Shown here piece by piece: positions 53,533-62,679 of a stretch of DNA of 64,000 nucleotides. Both the position numbers and the translations under genes were made by a program. Source of the DNA: an uncultured Paracoccaceae bacterium (GTDB taxonomy: Bacteria > Pseudomonadota > Alphaproteobacteria > Rhodobacterales > Rhodobacteraceae); contig CANNFU010000001.1 in assembly GCA_947503965.1 (NCBI GenBank), positions 744,001 through 808,000 on the forward strand, given 5' to 3'. Each line of letters begins with the position of its first letter. Positions within the stretch are counted from its first letter, which is position 1. Below the pieces are notes generated by a model, which saw only the letters and a program-made list of their open reading frames with translations, made no database searches and had not been told where the DNA came from.

Positions 53533-54041
53533 GCGCCGTACAGATAACCTACAGTTCGCTGTCTGACATCAAACAGGCGCTCAATCTGGTGCGTGGCAAC
53601 CGGTATTATATGCCGCGATACGCCTGGATCGCGGAAGCAGTGCGTCTATTGATTGTTATCATACCAGTGCTCTTTTTTGTTGCTGGCCTCATTGGCGAAA
53701 GTGCACTGATTGCATTTATCATCGGGTATCTGATCACGCGGATTTTCGAGAAACGATTTAAGCCACTCATCTACCAAAAATTTGGCCCTCATTTTTCCAC
53801 GACTGCTCACGCTTGGCCCATGACGATCAAACTTGAACCCTCAGGTTTGCGGATGGAAACGCCATCTTCTCAGTCTTGTCTGGGCTGGGCGGCGCTGCCT
53901 CTCCCGGAGCTTCGCGATAACGGCATGCTGATCCGCGTAGAACCGGAACGCAGCGTTCCCATCAAAGCCACTGATTTGCCGAAAGGTGTCACCTGCAGCG
54001 AATTACTTGCAAGTATTCAACAATGGCGCATGCCGGGATGA
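53529..54041 (+). CDS. YcxB-like membrane protein
   Basis: 170-aa protein. A soluble start (SAVQITYSSLSDIKQALNLV) is followed by two helices (RLLIVIIPVLFFVAGLIG, ALIAFIIGYLITRIF) and a C-terminal beta domain (TIKLEPSGLRMETPSSQSCL, NGMLIRVEPERSVPIKATDL), the YcxB-like layout. The true start is the ATG overlapping the fdhD stop. GC is lower than in flanking cofactor genes. A link to molybdenum metabolism is only positional. Confidence 0.65.
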   Translation: MSAVQITYSSLSDIKQALNLVRGNRYYMPRYAWIAEAVRLLIVIIPVLFFVAGLIGESALIAFIIGYLITRIFEKRFKPLIYQKFGPHFSTTAHAWPMTIKLEPSGLRMETPSSQSCLGWAALPLPELRDNGMLIRVEPERSVPIKATDLPKGVTCSELLASIQQWRMPG

Positions 54042-54108
54042 CCTTAACAGTGAACAAGGCACGCTATAACTTGATAGCACTGCAGCAGGGCCTTTCGCAG
54101 GTAGTGTT

Positions 54109-54696
54109 ATGACCGCACCACTTGGCGTTATACTAGCGGGTGGTCAGGCCACCCGGATGGGCGGCGGCGACAAGGGTTTGCTTGCGCTGGGTGACAGCAC
54201 AATCCTGCAGCACGTCATTGACCGGCTGGACCCGCAAGTGGCCGCGCTTGCCCTGAACGCCAATGGCGACCCCGGCCGGTTTGATCATCTTGGTCTGCCG
54301 GTGATTGCAGATAGTATCGATGGGTTTGCCGGGCCGCTTTCGGGGGTTCTGGCAGGCCTTGACTGGGCCGCCGCCCAAGGGGCGACCCATATCGTGACCG
54401 CTGCCGCCGATACCCCCTTCTTTCCCTGCGATCTGGTGCCACAACTGATGTTGGCGGCAGAACAGACCGGGACACCAATTGCCCTGGCAGCCACCTCAGG
54501 GGGACGACATCCAACCTTTGGGCTGTGGCCCACAGCCTTGCGCCATGACCTGCGCGCCGCGCTGAATGACGGGTTGCGCAAGGTGATCCTGTGGACTGAC
54601 AGACATGGCTGCGCGATGGCGGAATTCCCGGATGACGCTGCCTTTTTCAACGTCAATACGCCCGATGATCTGACCAAGGCGGAAGCGATGTTATGA
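54109..54696 (+). CDS. mobA: Molybdenum cofactor guanylyltransferase
   Basis: 195-aa enzyme that adds GMP to molybdenum-molybdopterin to make the guanine dinucleotide form. GTP-binding start LGVILAGGQATRMGGGDKGL; the metal-site DTPFFPCDLV is in TAAADTPFFP; FNVNTPDDL closes the fold. The stop overlaps mobB (ATGA). Confidence 0.94.
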   Translation: MTAPLGVILAGGQATRMGGGDKGLLALGDSTILQHVIDRLDPQVAALALNANGDPGRFDHLGLPVIADSIDGFAGPLSGVLAGLDWAAAQGATHIVTAAADTPFFPCDLVPQLMLAAEQTGTPIALAATSGGRHPTFGLWPTALRHDLRAALNDGLRKVILWTDRHGCAMAEFPDDAAFFNVNTPDDLTKAEAML

Positions 54697-55184
54697 GGAT
54701 CTACGGCGTCGTCGGCTACAAGAACGCAGGTAAAACCGGCCTGATGGAGCGGCTGGTGACCGAAATCACCGGGCGTGGGTTCACGGTTTCAACCCTAAAG
54801 CATGCGCATCATGTGTTTGACGTGGACCAACCCGGCAAAGACAGTCACCGGCACCGGACAGCGGGGGCGCATCAGGTCCTGCTTGCCTCGCGCGTGCGAT
54901 GGGCGTTGATGACAGAACTGCGCGAGAATGATGAACCGCCCCTGGCTGATCTGTTAGACCGGCTTGATCAGGTCGATCTGGTTCTGGTGGAAGGATACAA
55001 ACGCGACACGCACCCGAAAATCGAGGCGTATCGCGCCGAGACGAAGAACCCGATCCTTGCCCATGAAGATCAGACCGTGCGCGCGATGGCGAGCGACACG
55101 AGCGTCGACCTTGATCGCCCCGTCTTTGATCTGAACGATACCAAAGCGATCGCCGATTTCATTCTGGCCGAGGTCGGATTGTGA
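54693..55184 (+). CDS. mobB: Molybdopterin-guanine dinucleotide biosynthesis adaptor MobB
   Basis: 163-aa P-loop GTPase that assists MobA. Walker A GYKNAGKTGLMERL, then STLKHAHHVFDVDQPGKDSHRHRTAGA and VLVEGYKRDTHPKIE. Overlaps both neighbours by 4 bp, so mobA, mobB and the moeA fusion are coupled. Confidence 0.93.
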   Translation: MRIYGVVGYKNAGKTGLMERLVTEITGRGFTVSTLKHAHHVFDVDQPGKDSHRHRTAGAHQVLLASRVRWALMTELRENDEPPLADLLDRLDQVDLVLVEGYKRDTHPKIEAYRAETKNPILAHEDQTVRAMASDTSVDLDRPVFDLNDTKAIADFILAEVGL

Positions 55185-57283
55185 GCTTTGATACGTTCCT
55201 GATGGTTGATTGGTCCGGCGGTAATGACCGGGGATCGACACCCAAGAAAGACGCAATCTGGGTCTGTGCCGCGCGGGGCGGTATTGCCGATGACCCGGTT
55301 TATCTGCGCAATCGGGCGGTGGCAGAGGCGTGGATTACAGCCTTCATTGCCGATGAACGCGCCGCAGGGCGCAGTGTTCTGGCCGGGTTCGATTTTGCCT
55401 TTGGGTATCCTGCTGGTTTTGGTCATGCGCTGACGGGCAGCGACGACCCTTTTGCCGTCTGGGACTGGTTTGCCGCCCGGGTAAAGGATGCGCCGGACAA
55501 CAATAACCGCTTTGATCTGGCTGGCCAGATTAATGCATTGTTTCCGGGTATCGGTCCATTCTGGGGGAACGGTCGAAAACGGGACATCCCGCATCTGCCG
55601 CGGAAAGGTTTGGACCGGGCAAATCATGGCATGCGGGAAAAACGGTCGGCAGAAAAGCAGGCAAAAGGCGCGTTTCCGGTGTGGCATCTGTCAGGTGCCG
55701 GGGCGGTTGGATCGCAGGTCATCATGGGCCTGCCTGTTCTGTCGCGTTTGCGCGCCCGTTTCGGGGATGAGCTGCGTGTCTGGCCGTTTGAACCGCTTGA
55801 CCAACCAATTGCCATCGTTGAAATCTGGCCCTCGCTGATTGCCAAGGCGGTTACGGCGACAATGCCCGACGGTCAAATCAAAGATGCCCATCAGGTTGCG
55901 TTGCTAGCGCAAACGCTGTCGCGACTTCCACCAGATCAGGTGCGGGCGATGCTTGATGTGCCCTATACGGTCGAAGGATCGATCCTTGGCATCGGTCATG
56001 TTGAGATGCTCGAAAACATCGCCTGTCCGCCTGCGGCACCCCCACCGCTCAAGAATGATTGCTTTGCCATGCCGCAAGGCGCGCATTGGACGCCTGTGGA
56101 TGACGCGCTGGCACATCTTCGCGCGCATCTGGCCACGGTGACTGACATAGAAACCGTATCACTTGACCAAGCTGCGGGTCGCTTTCTTGCAGCGGATGTC
56201 ATAGCCGTAAGGGCGCATCCACCTGCGCCCAATGCCGCCGTCGACGGATACGGCTTCGCCGGGCCTGCAGGCGAAGGAGTGCAGAACATGCCGCTGGTGG
56301 CCGGACGGTCTGCGGCGGGACGACCTTATGATGGTGCTGTCCCAGCCGGTCACGCCATTCGGACTCTCACAGGGGCCAACCTGCCCGACGGCGTCGATAC
56401 CGTCGTACTGCAAGAGGATGTCACCGCGACCCAAACCGCGATCGCCTTTCACGGGCCGCTGAAACAAGGCGCGAATGCGCGCAAGGCCGGCGAAGATTTG
56501 CGCCAAGGTCAAATGATCCTGCCCGCCCATCGCCGCATCACACCTGCCGATCTTGGCACGATGGCTGCTGCGGGCGTGGGCCAGGTGCAGGTTAGACAGC
56601 GTTTGCGCGTTGGTATCCTGTCCACCGGGGACGAACTGCGTGATCCCGGCAGCCATGCTGATTCAGGTCAGATATATGATGCAAACCGTCCAATGCTTTG
56701 CGCGCTGATCGGGCGCTGGGGATACGATGTGGTTGACCTTGGTCGCGCACCTGATGACCGCCCGGAACTGCGCGCGATACTGGATGATGCGGCACGCCGT
56801 TGCGATGTGATCATCTCATCGGGGGGCGCATCCGCAGGGGACGAAGATCACATGTCAGCACTTTTGGAAGGGACCGGATCGCTCGCGCTGTGGCGGATTG
56901 CGGTCAAGCCGGGGCGCCCATTGGCGTTGGGTCTTTGGCACGGCAGACCGGCGTTCGGTCTGCCCGGAAATCCGGTGGCCGCGATGGTTTGTGCGATGGT
57001 CTTTGCGGCGCCTGCCTTGCGCGTGCTGGCGGGCGGCGATTGGACCACAGCGCAGGGCTTTCAAATACCAGCGGCGTTTTCGAAATCTAAAAAGGCGGGG
57101 CGGCGCGAATATCTGCGCGCTCGCATTACCGACGGGCGGGTCGAGATCTTTGCCTCCGAAGGCTCTGGCCGGGTGTCCGGGCTAAGCTGGGCCACAGGTC
57201 TGGTTGAACTGGGCGACGCGGCGCAAACAGTCGCACCCGGCGATCTTGTCACTTACATCCCATTTGGCAGTTTTGACCCATGA
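55181..57283 (+). CDS. moeA: Fusion of RNase H-like (DUF429-type) domain to MoeA molybdopterin molybdotransferase
   Basis: 700-aa protein in one uninterrupted frame. Residues 1 to about 285 resemble DUF429-type RNase H-like folds: D9 in LMVDWSGGN, D in AGFDFAFGYP, E in IVEIWPSLIAK and D in KDAHQVALLAQ form a plausible acidic set. From about 300 to 700 it is MoeA: NAAVDGYGFAG, DTVVLQEDV, LSTGDELRDPG and ISSGGASAGDEDHM bind the cofactor and insert molybdate. MoeA alone is about 400 aa, so the first part is a true extra domain. It starts overlapping mobB and ends overlapping the acetyltransferase gene. Confidence 0.87.
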   Translation: MSFDTFLMVDWSGGNDRGSTPKKDAIWVCAARGGIADDPVYLRNRAVAEAWITAFIADERAAGRSVLAGFDFAFGYPAGFGHALTGSDDPFAVWDWFAARVKDAPDNNNRFDLAGQINALFPGIGPFWGNGRKRDIPHLPRKGLDRANHGMREKRSAEKQAKGAFPVWHLSGAGAVGSQVIMGLPVLSRLRARFGDELRVWPFEPLDQPIAIVEIWPSLIAKAVTATMPDGQIKDAHQVALLAQTLSRLPPDQVRAMLDVPYTVEGSILGIGHVEMLENIACPPAAPPPLKNDCFAMPQGAHWTPVDDALAHLRAHLATVTDIETVSLDQAAGRFLAADVIAVRAHPPAPNAAVDGYGFAGPAGEGVQNMPLVAGRSAAGRPYDGAVPAGHAIRTLTGANLPDGVDTVVLQEDVTATQTAIAFHGPLKQGANARKAGEDLRQGQMILPAHRRITPADLGTMAAAGVGQVQVRQRLRVGILSTGDELRDPGSHADSGQIYDANRPMLCALIGRWGYDVVDLGRAPDDRPELRAILDDAARRCDVIISSGGASAGDEDHMSALLEGTGSLALWRIAVKPGRPLALGLWHGRPAFGLPGNPVAAMVCAMVFAAPALRVLAGGDWTTAQGFQIPAAFSKSKKAGRREYLRARITDGRVEIFASEGSGRVSGLSWATGLVELGDAAQTVAPGDLVTYIPFGSFDP

Positions 57284-57858
57284 AAATCACAACCGGTATT
57301 CCAGAGGCCAATCGCGGTGAAGCAGCCGCCCTGTATTGGGAGGCATTCGGCGAAAAGCTGGGTTTTGTGCTTGGCCCAAAGTACCGCGCACTGATCTTTA
57401 TCACCAGCGTGCTGCGCGGCGATCATGGGATTTGCGCGCATGACGACCGGGGTCGTCTGCTTGGCGTGGCTGGCTTCAAAACATCGCAAGGGGCGCTGGT
57501 TGGTGGCGACTTTACCGATCTGCGCCGGGTCTACGGCTGGGTCGGTGCGTCGATCCGCATCCTGTTGCTGGCAGTACTGGAACGGGACACCGAAAATGAT
57601 CGATTTTTGATGGATGGTATCTTTGTGGCCCCAGAGGCGCGGGGGCAAGGTGTGGGAACCGCCCTGCTGGAAGCGATTTACGAAGAGGCCAAGAAGCGGG
57701 GGTATCATCAGGTCCGTCTTGATGTGATTGATACCAATCCGCGGGCCAAGGCCCTTTATCTGCATGAAGGGTTTGAAGAGGTGGCAACCCACAAGCTGGG
57801 CATATTGCGGCATGCGTTCGGGTTTAGTGCGGCAACAACCATGGTGCGCGATGTCTGA
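57280..57858 (+). CDS. GNAT-family N-acetyltransferase
   Basis: 192-aa acetyltransferase. The acetyl-CoA site is LMDGIFVAPEARGQGVGTALL (R/QxxGxG/A pattern), followed by VRLDVIDTNPRAKALYLHEGFEEV. Overlaps the MoeA fusion by 4 bp and so closes the molybdenum block, but acceptor unknown. Confidence 0.87.
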   Translation: MKITTGIPEANRGEAAALYWEAFGEKLGFVLGPKYRALIFITSVLRGDHGICAHDDRGRLLGVAGFKTSQGALVGGDFTDLRRVYGWVGASIRILLLAVLERDTENDRFLMDGIFVAPEARGQGVGTALLEAIYEEAKKRGYHQVRLDVIDTNPRAKALYLHEGFEEVATHKLGILRHAFGFSAATTMVRDV

Positions 57859-57867
57859 GTGACACTG

Positions 57868-57908
57868 CCGTATACGGGCATTGCGCGAGCCTCTTCCAAG
57901 TATGGAAG
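57868..57908. promoter_or_regulatory. Palindrome and hairpin after the acetyltransferase gene
   Basis: CCGTATACGG (57868-57877) is self-complementary. CTTCCA and TGGAAG (57893-57898, 57903-57908) form a 6-bp hairpin around AGTA. The 200-bp gap holding them has no gene. No T-run, so not a standard terminator. Confidence 0.3.
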
Positions 57909-57972
57909 ATGATATGTTTCACACACTCCCAATATGGCTTTGGAAGAAGGACCACGGCCATCGATCAAAAAG

Positions 57973-57988
57973 TAAACCGTTCGGTTCA
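57973..57988. promoter_or_regulatory. Putative TetR operator upstream of small secreted protein
   Basis: TAAACCGTTCGGTTCA contains the palindrome AACCG-TT-CGGTT. Its reverse complement TGAACCGAACGGTTTA matches the site before the TetR gene at 12 of 16 positions or more. It lies about 75 bp before the start of the small secreted protein gene. A related repeat, AACTG three times, follows at 58003-58017. Confidence 0.5.
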
Positions 57989-58061
57989 TTTTTTACTTGC
58001 GAAACTGAACTGAACTGTTTAGTTATATCCTTGTTGAATATGTTAACAAAGGAAAGTCGCC

Positions 58062-58250
58062 ATGAAACGCATCGTTCTTGCCCTTACTGCAGCCGCGATT
58101 GTCGGCGTGGCCGCCCCCGCTTCGGCCCTTTCACTTCAGTTTGATCTGCCTCGTCTGACCTTCCCCACACAGCCCGCACCTGATGCGACACAAGGCTGCG
58201 CGGATCTGACAACGATCAAGGGCGATCTGTGCGTTGCACCCGCCAAGTAA
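58062..58250 (+). CDS. Small secreted protein
   Basis: 62-aa protein: signal peptide MKRIVLALTAAAIVGVAAPASA, then about 40 residues with one cysteine pair (QGCADL, DLCVAP) and a proline-rich start. No family recognised. Start follows AAAGGAAAG. It lies between two similar putative TetR operators, so it may be a target of the neighbouring TetR protein. Confidence 0.65.
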   Translation: MKRIVLALTAAAIVGVAAPASALSLQFDLPRLTFPTQPAPDATQGCADLTTIKGDLCVAPAK

Positions 58251-58258
58251 TGCGCTCT

Positions 58259-58297
58259 GGCGACGGGGTCCTGATCCTTCCGTTGGGTCCTGTCGCC
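58259..58297 (+). terminator. Hairpin, possible terminator after the small secreted protein
   Basis: GGCGAC (58259-58264) pairs with GTCGCC (58292-58297), with further partial pairing inside. No clear T-run follows, so terminator function is uncertain. Confidence 0.4.
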
Positions 58298-58316
58298 GCA
58301 ATATCCTTGCTCAAAA

Positions 58317-58332
58317 TGAACCGGTCAGTTTA
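58317..58332. promoter_or_regulatory. Putative TetR operator upstream of the TetR gene
   Basis: TGAACCGGTCAGTTTA lies 26 bp before the start codon of the TetR gene. It shares TGAACCG and GTTTA at the same spacing with the site at 57973, read on the other strand. Suggests self-repression. Confidence 0.5.
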
Positions 58333-58358
58333 TAATTGATCTAAATCGGGAGGACGCG

Positions 58359-58976
58359 ATGCCGGACGGCACTATGGAACCCAAAAAAGGTCGGAAGTTT
58401 GATCAGGTCCTTGAAGGGGCCAGAACGGTATTCCTGTCGGATGGGTTTGAAGGTGCGTCTGTCGACGATATTGCGCGTGCCGCAGGCGTGTCCAAGGCCA
58501 CCTTGTACAGCTATTTCCCCGACAAGCGGTTTTTGTTCATGCAAGTCGCCAAGACCGAATGTCAGCGTCAGGCTGATCTAGCGATTGAGACCATCGACAT
58601 GGATGGACCTATTCGGCAGGTCCTGCATGACATCGCGACCGAGATGGTCGATTTCATGACATCTAAATTCGGCAAGCAGGTCTTTCGGATTTGCGTTGGT
58701 GAAAGCGACCGCTTCCCGGAATTGGGGCGTGAATTCTATGAAAGCGGCCCAATGCTGATCCGCAGCAAATTGATTGATTTTTTTGAAAAAGGTGTCGCCC
58801 GCGGCGATTTGAAAATCGACGATCTCGAACTGGCCGCCGAACAGTTTCACGAACTGAGCAAGGCTGATCTGTTCCCGAAAATGGTTTTCAACATCGTTGA
58901 TGACTTCACCCGGGACGAAAAAGAGCGTGTCGTGAATGGCGCGGTCGACATGTTCATGGCCCGCTACGGCGCTTAA
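58359..58976 (+). CDS. TetR/AcrR-family transcriptional regulator
   Basis: 205-aa repressor. The N-terminal HTH (VDDIARAAGVSKATLYSYFPDKRFLFMQV) is standard; the C-terminal part (about 75-205) is a ligand domain of the TetR_C AefR-like kind (LHDIATEMVDFMTSKFGKQVFRI). Start follows GGGAGG. An operator-like palindrome overlaps the likely promoter and recurs upstream of the small secreted gene. It converges with the serine hydrolase gene, overlapping 4 bp. Ligand unknown. Confidence 0.9.
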   Translation: MPDGTMEPKKGRKFDQVLEGARTVFLSDGFEGASVDDIARAAGVSKATLYSYFPDKRFLFMQVAKTECQRQADLAIETIDMDGPIRQVLHDIATEMVDFMTSKFGKQVFRICVGESDRFPELGREFYESGPMLIRSKLIDFFEKGVARGDLKIDDLELAAEQFHELSKADLFPKMVFNIVDDFTRDEKERVVNGAVDMFMARYGA

Positions 58977-59983
58977 ACAGCGGCGATTGCTTCGAAGATA
59001 CGCAGTTCTTCCAAAGAAAAATCATCATCTTCATCGCCAATGGGATAGCCGTTCAGGGCGTAGGCGAAGCTGATACCTGTCTCAGCGTCATACCAGACAC
59101 CACCTTTGAACCCATAAGCACTGCCGAAATGTCCCACCAACGCATGCGGGAAAAAACGCGGCTGATGGTAAATCTGCAGACCCGGACCGTAGCATTCGAA
59201 CAATCCAGACAGATAGTTGCCCGCACCCATCGACGGTGTCCAAAGCGTGGTCTTGTCCGCGTCCCGCAACCTTTCCGCCAGTTGCAGCATGCCTGCCAAA
59301 GAGGTGCGCAACCCGCCTTGGGGCGAATAAGCACCGACATTTCGCGATACCGCGATGGGCGCGATATCGGTATCGATCTGCGCTTCGAAATCACCAGCGT
59401 TGGATCGGTATGTCGGCAGCCGGTTTATCGCCTGTTCTGCCGGGACACCGTGCCAGTTAAAGCCCCCGGGGTTGGGTAGATGCGGGGCAATCGCTTCTGG
59501 GAATGGCAAGCCGGACAGGCATTCCAATGCTTCAGCAAGGATCAGATAGTTCAGATTGGCATAATCAAAATGGGTGCCCGGCTGCGTGGCAAAAACTGGC
59601 TGCGCCGTGCACCATTTCTGCAAGCTGACATCTGGCGGGATGATATAGCCTGCATCGTCGGTCAGCCCAGCACTGTGGCTTGCGACCATGCCCAATGTCA
59701 CGGGTAAATCGGGAAAGGAAGGGTGCCGCAGCTTCCAGCCAAGAACATCACAGATATCAGTCTCCCACCCGATCGCCCTGTTCTTGACAAAGGTTGCGAT
59801 GGCCTGACCGACAACCAGTTTCGATACCGACGCGACCCGGAATATCGTATGCCTGTTCGCGGCAATGCCGGGGGCGGTCGCAATCGAAAGGTGCCGCGCA
59901 TCCCCCTTCGCCACAGCGATCCCGCAAAACGCAAAAGACCCGGCCAGCGACCGGGTCAATGCATCAAGTGTATCCGTCTTCAA
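58973..59983 (-). CDS. Class C beta-lactamase-related serine hydrolase
   Basis: 336-aa hydrolase of the penicillin-binding-protein-like fold. The SxxK motif is S52-V-S-K55 ([12 protein letters not shown]) and the tyrosine motif is YAN (FDYANLNY). The KTG box is not obvious; [11 protein letters not shown] may serve. No signal peptide, so probably a cytoplasmic esterase or peptidase rather than a lactamase. It overlaps the formaldehyde dehydrogenase gene by 4 bp. Confidence 0.83.
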   Translation of the reverse strand: MKTDTLDALTRSLAGSFAFCGIAVAKGDARHLSIATAPGIAANRHTIFRVASVSKLVVGQAIATFVKNRAIGWETDICDVLGWKLRHPSFPDLPVTLGMVASHSAGLTDDAGYIIPPDVSLQKWCTAQPVFATQPGTHFDYANLNYLILAEALECLSGLPFPEAIAPHLPNPGGFNWHGVPAEQAINRLPTYRSNAGDFEAQIDTDIAPIAVSRNVGAYSPQGGLRTSLAGMLQLAERLRDADKTTLWTPSMGAGNYLSGLFECYGPGLQIYHQPRFFPHALVGHFGSAYGFKGGVWYDAETGISFAYALNGYPIGDEDDDFSLEELRIFEAIAAV

Positions 59984-61092
59984 AATTCCACAACAGCTCG
60001 GATGCTTTCGCCTGCATGCATCAAATCGAACCCCTTGTTGATGTCATCAAGACTGAGTTTGTGGGTGATCATCGGATCAATCTCGATCTTGCCTTGCATG
60101 TACCAGTCCACGATCTTGGGCACGTCTGTCCGGCCAGATGCACCGCCAAAGGCTGTCCCGCGCCAGCTGCGACCTGTCACCAACTGGAAGGGCCGGGTTG
60201 AAATCTCGGCGCCTGCGGGGGCCACACCGATAATGATGCTTTCGCCCCACCCTTTATGTGCGGCCTCTAACGCGGTGCGCATTACTTCAACATTGCCGGT
60301 GGCATCAAACGTATAATCGGCCCCACCCCCGGTCAGTTCGACCAGATGGGCGACCATATCGCCGGTGACATCCTTGGGGTTCACGAAATCGGTCATACCG
60401 AAATGCGTGGCCATTTCCACCTTGCCGGGGTTCAGATCGACGCCGACGATCTGGTCAGCGCCCGCCAATCGCAGACCCTGAATGACATTCAGACCAATAC
60501 CGCCCAGACCAAAGACGATGGCGCGACTGCCGATCTCGACCTTGGCGGTGTTGATCACAGCGCCAATGCCGGTCGTCACACCGCAGCCGATATAGCAGAT
60601 TTTGTCGAATGGGGCATCTTCGCGGACTTTGGCAAGCGCAATCTCGGGCAGCACCGTATGGTTGGCGAATGTAGAGCAGCCCATGTAATGCAGGATCGGC
60701 GTACCATCGAGCATCGAAAACCGGCTGGTCCCATCCGGCATGACACCCGCACCTTGGGTACTGCGAATTTTCTGGCAGAGGTTCGTTTTTGGGTTCAGGC
60801 AATATTCGCATTCGCGACATTCGGGGGTGTAAAGCGGGATGACGTGGTCGCCCGGCTTCAAACTGGTGACACCTTCACCCACCTCAACCACGACACCTGC
60901 GCCTTCATGGCCCAGAATGGCAGGGAACGCCCCTTCGGGATCGGCCCCGGACCGCGTGAATTCATCCGTATGACAAAGTCCGGTCGCCTTGATTTCCACC
61001 AGAACCTCACCGGCCTTGGGACCGTCAAGGTTCACTTCCATCACTTCCAGCGGTTTACCCGCTTCCAATGCCACGGCTGCACGTGTGCGCAT
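59980..61092 (-). CDS. frmA: S-(hydroxymethyl)glutathione dehydrogenase (class III alcohol dehydrogenase)
   Basis: 370-aa zinc enzyme oxidising the formaldehyde-glutathione adduct with NAD. Catalytic zinc ligands are in [10 protein letters not shown] and GHEGAGVV and the C of IGCGVTTG; the structural zinc uses the four cysteines of [19 protein letters not shown]-binding [14 protein letters not shown]. It would clear formaldehyde released by oxidative demethylation, such as by the dehydrogenases at 2-8 kb. No S-formylglutathione hydrolase is in the window. Confidence 0.94.
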   Translation of the reverse strand: MRTRAAVALEAGKPLEVMEVNLDGPKAGEVLVEIKATGLCHTDEFTRSGADPEGAFPAILGHEGAGVVVEVGEGVTSLKPGDHVIPLYTPECRECEYCLNPKTNLCQKIRSTQGAGVMPDGTSRFSMLDGTPILHYMGCSTFANHTVLPEIALAKVREDAPFDKICYIGCGVTTGIGAVINTAKVEIGSRAIVFGLGGIGLNVIQGLRLAGADQIVGVDLNPGKVEMATHFGMTDFVNPKDVTGDMVAHLVELTGGGADYTFDATGNVEVMRTALEAAHKGWGESIIIGVAPAGAEISTRPFQLVTGRSWRGTAFGGASGRTDVPKIVDWYMQGKIEIDPMITHKLSLDDINKGFDLMHAGESIRAVVEF

Positions 61093-61202
61093 ATGCTTTC
61101 CTCCCGATTATTGTTGTGACGATCAGACAAAGGCGGGCGGAATTCAACCATGCAGTTTGTGCGGGCTTGCCAATCTGAGGAAATTGTCGCCAAGGTAGCG
61201 GT

Positions 61203-61466
61203 ATGAAACGCTTGTCCCTTTTGCTTTTGCTTGCAGCCTGCGCACCTGCCAGGCCGTCATTGCCGCCAACCATTGCGGACACATGCGGAGCGCGGGACTA
61301 TGGCAATCTGATCGGTCAGGATGTGACAGCACTTGAAAAGGTGCTGATCCTTGGCCCAGTGCGTGTCGTTCGCCCGGGCGATATGGTCACGATGGATTTC
61401 CGCGAGGACCGGATCAATTTCGGGATCGGCACCGACGACAAGATCGTCGAGGTGTCCTGCGGCTAA
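61203..61466 (+). CDS. I78-type peptidase inhibitor lipoprotein
   Basis: 87-aa lipoprotein (lipobox LLAAC, C13). The mature part has CGARDYGNLIGQDVTALEKV, VRVVRPGDMVTMDFREDRIN and the closing DKIVEVSCG, the pattern of Inhibitor_I78 proteins, which inhibit serine proteases. The two cysteines probably form a disulfide. Confidence 0.85.
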   Translation: MKRLSLLLLLAACAPARPSLPPTIADTCGARDYGNLIGQDVTALEKVLILGPVRVVRPGDMVTMDFREDRINFGIGTDDKIVEVSCG

Positions 61467-61486
61467 GCAGTTGTCGGCGCGGATCT

Positions 61487-62020
61487 TCAGAGACCGCCAC
61501 TATTGTCGGCTGGCGGCAAACGATAGGCGTAGACGTTGTTGAGGTAGGCTTCGTCATCAATCCGGAACTGCGTCTCCCCGATATGCTGAAACCCTTGGGC
61601 GATGTAAAACGCGATTGCGGGCGTGTTTTCGGCATTCGTCGCCAGCCAAACCACGTCGATCTTTCGTTCGCTGCAATGCCGCAGTGCCGCCCAAAGAAGC
61701 CGCTTCCCAATTCCAGTCCCGTGATGCCGCGGCTGCACGTAAAGCGTTGCTATTTCGACGTCGCCCCCTTGGGCCACAGGTGCCTTGCAACCGTGGGAGA
61801 CGCGAATGTACCCATCGATCCCTTCGGCGTTTTCGGAAACCAGCATGATTTGCGTTGGGTCCGCGATCAGCGTCTGGATGTTTGATGTCGTAAAGGTTGC
61901 CAGCGCATAATCCGCGAAATGTGCGCTGACGCCCCGCTTCAGATAGGTCCCGACCCAGACCTCGATCGAAATCGCGGCGATACTTGAGGCATCTGATTCT
62001 TGCGCTGGTCTGACTGTCAT
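61487..62020 (-). CDS. GNAT-family N-acetyltransferase
   Basis: 177-aa acetyltransferase. ATLYVQPRHHGTGIGKRLL is the acetyl-CoA motif, and NAENTPAIAFYIAQGFQHIGE the C-terminal strand. The start MTVRPAQESDASSIAAIS is typical. Convergent with the I78 inhibitor gene. Acceptor unknown. Confidence 0.88.
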   Translation of the reverse strand: MTVRPAQESDASSIAAISIEVWVGTYLKRGVSAHFADYALATFTTSNIQTLIADPTQIMLVSENAEGIDGYIRVSHGCKAPVAQGGDVEIATLYVQPRHHGTGIGKRLLWAALRHCSERKIDVVWLATNAENTPAIAFYIAQGFQHIGETQFRIDDEAYLNNVYAYRLPPADNSGGL

Positions 62021-62343
62021 CCCGCCACTATGTCAGAGAATACTCCGAACTAGAACGCGAACCGGATGCTTGCGAACAGCAATAAGGCATACAATACACT
62101 GAGTGATGAAGTGGGTATCGCGGTTTTTTTCGGGGAGAGACCGAAAGGTCCCCGATGTCACGAACTGGGTGGGGGCTATTGACCGCAACATCGGGGTAGC
62201 ATTTCGCTATGACGTCTTTATCCGGTTCAGATGTGTTCCCAGTTGGTAAGTGCTGCGGCGGGCCAGTGGTGATTTCGTGTCATTAAAATGGCAGATCACG
62301 AAGAATGCTTGATTTTTAGGGGATTCATAGCAAATCTGACTGC
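62021..62343. other. Intergenic region, 323 bp, no gene seen
   Basis: Lies between the divergent acetyltransferase and DUF2794 genes, so it should hold both promoters. No convincing -35/-10 pair was identified. It contains the structured element at 62130-62155. Confidence 0.5.
62130..62155 (+). ncRNA. GAAA-tetraloop hairpin in the intergenic region
   Basis: TCGGG (62130-62134) pairs with CCCGA (62151-62155); after a GAGA bulge, GACC (62139-62142) pairs with GGTC (62147-62150) around a GAAA loop. It follows a T-run rather than preceding one, so on the plus strand it is not a terminator. It could be a leader or small-RNA structure; evidence is structural only. Confidence 0.25.
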
Positions 62344-62679
62344 ATGACGTTACATACCCCCCCGCCCATGCAGACCCCCCAACAGGTTGCGTTTCACCGG
62401 ACAGAGCTGAATGTGATTCTCAGGCTGTACGGCAAGATGGTCGCGATAGGGGAGTGGCGCGATTACGGCCTGTCCCATTTGCGCGATGCGGCCATATTCT
62501 CAGTCTTTCGGCGCACGGCGGAACATCCGCTTTACCGTATTGAAAAACGCCCCAAGCTCCGCCTACGGCAGGGGCAATATGCGGTTATCGGTATGGACGG
62601 GCAGATTTTGAAACGCGGCAATGATCTGCGTCAGGTCCTGCGCGTATTAGAGCGCAAGCTTATCCGCGCCGTGGATTAA
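62344..62679 (+). CDS. DUF2794 protein
   Basis: 111-aa soluble protein. FHRTELNVILRLYGKMVAIGEWRDYGLSHLRDAAIFSVFRR and the following RIEKRPKLRLRQGQYAVIG are the DUF2794 pattern, common and restricted mainly to alphaproteobacteria. Function unknown. Converges with the NlpC/P60 gene, overlapping 4 bp. Confidence 0.87.
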   Translation: MTLHTPPPMQTPQQVAFHRTELNVILRLYGKMVAIGEWRDYGLSHLRDAAIFSVFRRTAEHPLYRIEKRPKLRLRQGQYAVIGMDGQILKRGNDLRQVLRVLERKLIRAVD

